Assembly: GCA_964023275.1 (NCBI GenBank)
Contig: OZ029917.1
Coordinates: 25,176,505 to 25,240,504 of the forward strand
Reading direction: 5' to 3'
Length of the DNA stretch: 64,000 nucleotides
Source: Norana najaformis
Lineage: Eukaryota; Annelida; Clitellata; Crassiclitellata; Hormogastridae
Shown here in pieces: positions 61,685-64,000 of the stretch; within the stretch, counting starts at the first letter, position 1; every line of letters starts with the position of its first letter. The translations under genes were made by a program, and so were the position numbers. The notes beneath the pieces were generated by a model. That model saw only the letters and a program-made list of their open reading frames with translations, had not been told where the DNA came from and made no database searches.

Positions 61685-63360
61685 AGTATGCATAAGTATG
61701 TTTGCAATAAAATTCATTTGTGTTGGATCTTCCCTGGAAACTGCAGATATTAAACACCTTAAATGCTATAACGTATTCGTTGCACTAGAGAAAGTCCGGT
61801 AAACCTATAGTCGCTTGTAACATGTATATATTTACAATTAGGCTTCTATTATTGACCTGATTTGACTTGGTTTTGGTGTTCCATTGGTTGATGCCTTATG
61901 CATTAGAAAGCAGTGCTGTAGAAAAGGGACAGTCTTAAGTTGAGCCCAAAATGACACAAAACCCTGAGCGGAACGAAAAGAGGCAGGAAGAGAGTTCCAA
62001 ATCTAGGTCTAGCAAAGAAGAAGCTCATCCACCAAGAAAGGTTATCGTTTTTTGCATGACCAGAGAAAGACATTCAGATGACTTGTCTGATGATAAATGA
62101 TAGGTCTGAGGAAACAGGACTGATTTTAAGTGTTGTGGTTGGCCAGAGTTTAATGTTTTATAAGCTATAAGCCCCAATTGAAACAAATTAGCCAGTGCAA
62201 AGATTTAAGATTTAAGCACAGGGTTTATATATATATATATATTCATATTTGGAAATACCAGTTATGGCTCTAGCCAAGGAGTCCTGAACTCTGAAGTTTC
62301 GGTATGTTTGATTTTGCAATACCGGTATAGAGTGAATTACAGTAATCAAAGTGACTGGAGACCAATGCATTTACCAGTGATGCCCTTGAAGACATGGAGA
62401 CATGATGCCTAATTCTGTGTATGTCACACATATACATGTATCTTGACTTACAAATACTATTTACATAGCCAGTGAGATGCATAGTCGAATCAAAAACAAT
62501 GCTCAAGTTAAGAAGCACCATCAGCCAACTCAACAAGTGAGTCACTCAGTTTTAAAAATTTAAACCATTCAAACTTCTTAAGTTGCTGTGAAGTGTCCAG
62601 TCATAGAAATTTGGTTTTCTTTGGGCCAAGGAAGAGTTTGTTAGCCACCATTCAAGACTGTCCTTCCTTGAAGGCACTGGACATCACCTGCACCGATGAA
62701 TGGCATGACAGAGAAATGCAAATTTGTTCAGCATTTTTGAACAAAAGTGATTCAACTGAAGTTTATGGGTTCTAGTAAGGCATAGGCTGCAAGGATTGGA
62801 GATGACTGATTTGAGTGGTGTCGATGCTCAGGCACAAGGAATCACATCAGTATATATTTGCGTGAACTAAGCAGAGGTGGGGTAATGGTGGATGTGGTCT
62901 TGAAGCTTAGCATACGACGTATTATACGGCGGTCACAGATGTGCACTAAAGAAGAGCAGGAAAGATGGGTGATCAGAGATGCTAAAGTTATGGTAAAATA
63001 TAACACCTAGGTTGCGGACAGGAGAGTTAGCAGTAAAAGTGTGGGTAGAACAGAGTCCAAATTAAGATATAAAGATTTCGAATATATGGAAGTTTGTTGG
63101 ACAGGTGTAGTTGGGTTTGAAGCGCTGCTGAAAAGTTTTCCCGAAGTGGCGCTATATTACTCCCATTTACACAGACTTTCGTCGTTCGACTAGCAAAAAA
63201 AGCAGATTCTGTCTGACAGCTTAATTAGTCGCTAGTCTCCAGTTTCATTTCTTTTACCATACGTCTGGTCTCTTACCTTGAAAATGTCGAAAACCCCATG
63301 TTTTTCGGCGTAATTTGCGAATTCCGGCGGAATTTTTATTGGCCGCTGAGTCGCATCCAT
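52471..63360 (-). CDS. AK8: Adenylate kinase 8 (complete, 10 exons)
   Basis: Joined exons, in transcript order: 63360-63277, 59854-59770, 58614-58410, 58065-57956, 57784-57713, 57319-57119, 56516-56385, 54786-54697, 54151-54010, 52801-52471. They give 483 codons plus TAA; every phase matches, and I recall vertebrate AK8 as about 479 residues. Known family role: nucleoside monophosphate kinase with two AK-like domains, found in cilia and flagella. Domain 1 has a P-loop at residues 64-72 (GPPGSGRGS) and [14 protein letters not shown] near 135. Domain 2 has [10 protein letters not shown] at 275-284, a GWVLHGYP motif near 350 and LID segment [10 protein letters not shown] near 390. The P-loop lysine of domain 1 is Arg70, so that site may be weak or inactive. 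The start is chosen because its exon matches the AK8 N-terminus (MDAT..., IPPEF) and splices in frame. Intron 7 uses a GC donor and hosts a foldback transposon. Confidence 0.95.
54010..54151 (-). CDS. AK8: AK8 exon 9
   Basis: Residues 327-373: [19 protein letters not shown], then [17 protein letters not shown], the core of the second kinase domain. Acceptor TTTAG, donor GTCGGC, phase 2 at the end. Confidence 0.93.
54697..54786 (-). CDS. AK8: AK8 exon 8
   Basis: Residues 297-326, [19 protein letters not shown] onward: the NMP-binding region of the second kinase domain. Acceptor ATGCAG, donor GTAGGT, phase 1 at both ends. Confidence 0.92.
55231..55265. repeat. (GGCT)n microsatellite in AK8 intron 7
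   Basis: TGGCTTGCTGGCTGGCTGGC followed by CTGCC units. Confidence 0.8.
55472..55612 (-). repeat. Left 15-bp tandem array of the foldback element
   Basis: Nine 15-bp units in perfect register, plus a partial tenth, for example CTCATAGGACGATCG and CACATAGGACTGGGA. On the minus strand the unit codes a pentapeptide repeat by chance of its length; it is not a gene. Confidence 0.9.
56024..56157 (+). repeat. Right 15-bp tandem array of the foldback element
   Basis: Nine units (one of 14 bp) of consensus near CCTATGWGCGAWMGT, in inverted orientation to the left array and with the same copy number. Confidence 0.9.
56208..56370. repeat. Imperfect GAT/GAC tract beside AK8 exon 7
   Basis: GATGAT and GACAATGAT triplets begin about 15 bp downstream of the exon 7 donor (in AK8 sense) and run to the foldback element. 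Non-coding in AK8. Confidence 0.7.
56385..56516 (-). CDS. AK8: AK8 exon 7 (second P-loop, GC donor)
   Basis: Residues 253-296, with the second Walker [11 protein letters not shown], lysine present at 281. The acceptor chosen is ATCAAG at 56517-56522, because it keeps phase 1 and gives exactly the vertebrate spacing before the P-loop. A nearer CAG (before AGGGCA) breaks the frame. The donor is GCAAGT rather than GT; exon 8 follows in phase. Confidence 0.9.
57119..57319 (-). CDS. AK8: AK8 exon 6
   Basis: Residues 186-252: end of the first kinase domain and the linker, with the segment [14 protein letters not shown] matching the AK8 family. Acceptor CTGTAG, donor GTTGCA, phase 1 at both ends. 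Confidence 0.93.
57713..57784 (-). CDS. AK8: AK8 exon 5
   Basis: Residues 162-185: a core strand (VLLQAPD) followed by the start of the first LID region (GKRIDPETG). It is only 72 nt, with acceptor TTTTAG and donor GTTAGT, phase 1 at both ends. Confidence 0.93.
57956..58065 (-). CDS. AK8: AK8 exon 4
   Basis: Residues 125-161, including [15 protein letters not shown], the substrate-site strand of the first kinase domain. Acceptor TTTAG, donor GTAATT, phase 1 at the end. Vertebrate AK8 has Gly where this protein has Ser after the Asp. Confidence 0.94.
58410..58614 (-). CDS. AK8: AK8 exon 3 (first P-loop)
   Basis: Residues 57-124. It carries the first Walker A motif, GPPGSGRGS, in which the lysine is Arg70 (codon CGT). 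Acceptor TCTAG, donor GTAACA, phase 2 at the end. It finishes in the helix that continues into exon 4 as [14 protein letters not shown]. Confidence 0.94.
58790..59640. repeat. GAGAC/AAGAC-rich blocks in AK8 intron 2
   Basis: Two blocks (58790-59000 and 59500-59640) are rich in GAGACTAAGAC and GAGACCGAGA variants; between them nothing is recognised. A related GGCCTTGGCCTC block lies at 54245-54345 in intron 8. Confidence 0.55.
59770..59854 (-). CDS. AK8: AK8 exon 2
   Basis: Residues 29-56 and the first base of codon 57. It follows a TTGCAG acceptor and ends at a GTAACA donor (phase 1). The segment [18 protein letters not shown] corresponds to the short N-terminal helix region of AK8, ending in an acidic run. 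Confidence 0.93.
60385..60890 (-). mobile_element. L2-like LINE 3' fragment in AK8 intron 1
   Basis: It shares GAACCAGCTTATTTACAGGT and neighbouring text with 39775-39830. Its far end (60810-60885, AAGGCATCATCAACCAATAG) occurs inverted at 61850-61925. Confidence 0.55.
61500..61615 (+). mobile_element. L2-like 3' tail fragment
   Basis: AAATTACAATTACAG and a TTTTACAGTTACAATA run follow GGGGTGCTTTATAAATG, like the 3' end of the LINE in the hAT element. No coding sequence remains. Confidence 0.45.
61649..61685. repeat. (AT)n microsatellite in AK8 intron 1
   Basis: Uninterrupted AT run flanked by ATGTATGC-type sequence. A shorter AT run lies at 62226-62242. Confidence 0.9.
61850..62620 (-). pseudogene. 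L2/CR1-like LINE RT remnant in AK8 intron 1
   Basis: The minus frame retains [20 protein letters not shown], then [19 protein letters not shown] and AKSNIPKLQ, the conserved segment after the RT palm of CR1/L2 elements. Stops and frameshifts occur on both sides. Confidence 0.65.
63277..63360 (-). CDS. AK8: AK8 exon 1
   Basis: Residues 1-28, beginning [14 protein letters not shown] and ending before a GTAAGA donor in phase 0. The ATG lies at 63358-63360. The IPPEF segment and length match the vertebrate AK8 N-terminus, which fixes the start. Confidence 0.93.
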
Positions 63361-63403
63361 CCTGCGTAGGCTTTTTCACTCATACACTGAAGACTGAAGT
63401 AGT

Positions 63404-63417
63404 GTTGCCATGGATAT
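63404..63417. promoter_or_regulatory. Candidate X-box (RFX site) upstream of AK8
   Basis: The plus strand reads GTTGCCATGGATAT, about 45 bp upstream of the AK8 start codon. The left half is a perfect X-box half-site (GTTGCC) followed by a two-base spacer; the right half is degenerate. RFX factors bind X-boxes in promoters of ciliary genes, and AK8 is one. The assignment rests on position and one half-site. Confidence 0.45.
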
Positions 63418-63577
63418 AGTCACCCGATTTCCGGTCGCTCGCTTCATATAATAACAATATTATATAGCGCCGACACTTTCGTCATTTTTGTTTTAGACTC
63501 GAAGTTTAAGAACTGGGGTTAAAGGCAACAAAATAAAAATGAAGGTAAAATGTAAAACAGCAAAAAATAATAAATAG

Positions 63578-64000
63578 CAAATTCATGGGCTACTTTCTAA
63601 ACACAATACTGGTCTATTTCAGAACTTGGCTCAAGCTCATTCATTCAGTCGGGTTCCCAGTACTGCTTGTTCAATTCGGTCATACGTTCTGCTACTATGC
63701 AATAAGACTAACACTGTTTTCCGTTCTGGGTTAAATGTAAATTCAAGTAAAACATATTCAGCTACACTTCATGGGTTGTCTATGTGTTTGTTTCTGTTGC
63801 TTCATTTGGCTGGTGATGTTGAAATTAATCCTAGACCTGTTAGACTTCAAAGTTTTATTATTGGTCTATTAAACATTTCTCCCCTCCGTAGTAAAGCTGC
63901 CGTCCTTCATGATTTTCTTTGTGAGAATTTTTTGCAAATACTTGCCCTTACTGAGATCTGGCTTCAGCCTAATGACATATCTGGATTTAATTCTGATTAC
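63578..64000 (+). mobile_element. 5' part of an L2/CR1-type non-LTR retrotransposon with a 2A-like motif
   Basis: One frame is open from the stop at 63575-63577 to the window end. It reads a Leu-rich stretch (MCLFLLLHLA), then GDVEINPRP, then the start of an APE-type endonuclease domain (GLLNISPLRS..., ILALTEIWLQP). 2A-like GDVExNPGP motifs just before the endonuclease are known in echinoderm and amphioxus L2/CR1 elements. Here the Gly of NPGP is Arg (AGA), expected to abolish ribosome skipping. The first in-frame ATG lies shortly before the motif; the element's true start is unclear. It runs divergently from AK8, about 220 bp away. Confidence 0.75.

Overview
The window is eukaryotic nuclear DNA, AT-rich and intron-bearing, crowded with microsatellites and dead transposons. 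Three things point to a marine invertebrate deuterostome, most likely an echinoderm: many copies of the palindrome TAGGCCTA, a foldback element whose ends are 15-bp tandem repeats (as recalled for sea-urchin TU elements), and a non-LTR retrotransposon carrying a 2A-like motif. That taxonomic call is an inference. No bacterial operons, tRNA or rRNA genes, or CRISPR arrays are present.

Two host genes can be read. The better one is a complete 10-exon adenylate kinase 8 gene (AK8) on the minus strand, start codon at 63358-63360 and stop at 52471-52473. All phases agree and the joined frame is 483 codons. It has two adenylate-kinase-like domains; in the first, the Walker A lysine is arginine. A half-matching X-box (RFX site) lies about 45 bp upstream of the start, which suits a ciliary gene. 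The second gene, on the plus strand at 45552-47855, is a C2H2 zinc-finger protein with three visible exons; its 5' exon(s) could not be found. A degraded copy of part of its main exon lies 3.3 kb upstream.

Layout: 1-14 kb is mostly simple repeats, one retrotransposon 3' end, a tRNA-derived SINE and copies of a dispersed repeat. 14.9-18.1 kb holds remnants of an apparent restriction-like-endonuclease (RLE) retroelement family, one split by a 1.73-kb hAT transposon with a perfect 8-bp target duplication. 18-28.8 kb has scattered repeat fragments. 28.8-32.8 kb is a hAT transposon that received two further insertions: a 1.6-kb LTR-like unit with its own TATA box and coiled-coil ORF, and an L2/CR1-type LINE with a nearly intact reverse transcriptase. 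34.1-35.6 kb is a decayed transposon-like gene. 35.7-38.8 kb is an AACGTT-rich tandem repeat (unit about 144 bp) split by a LINE, which was itself hit by a 311-bp LTR-like insertion and by an RTE-like LINE flanked by 16-bp duplications. 39-45.5 kb has LINE and SINE debris. 45.5-47.9 kb is the zinc-finger gene, 47.9-52.4 kb is repeats, and 52.5-63.4 kb is AK8. The window ends in the 5' part of another LINE running divergently from AK8.

The host genes do not form a pathway together. The main content is a layered record of transposition that can be ordered by nesting and target duplications.
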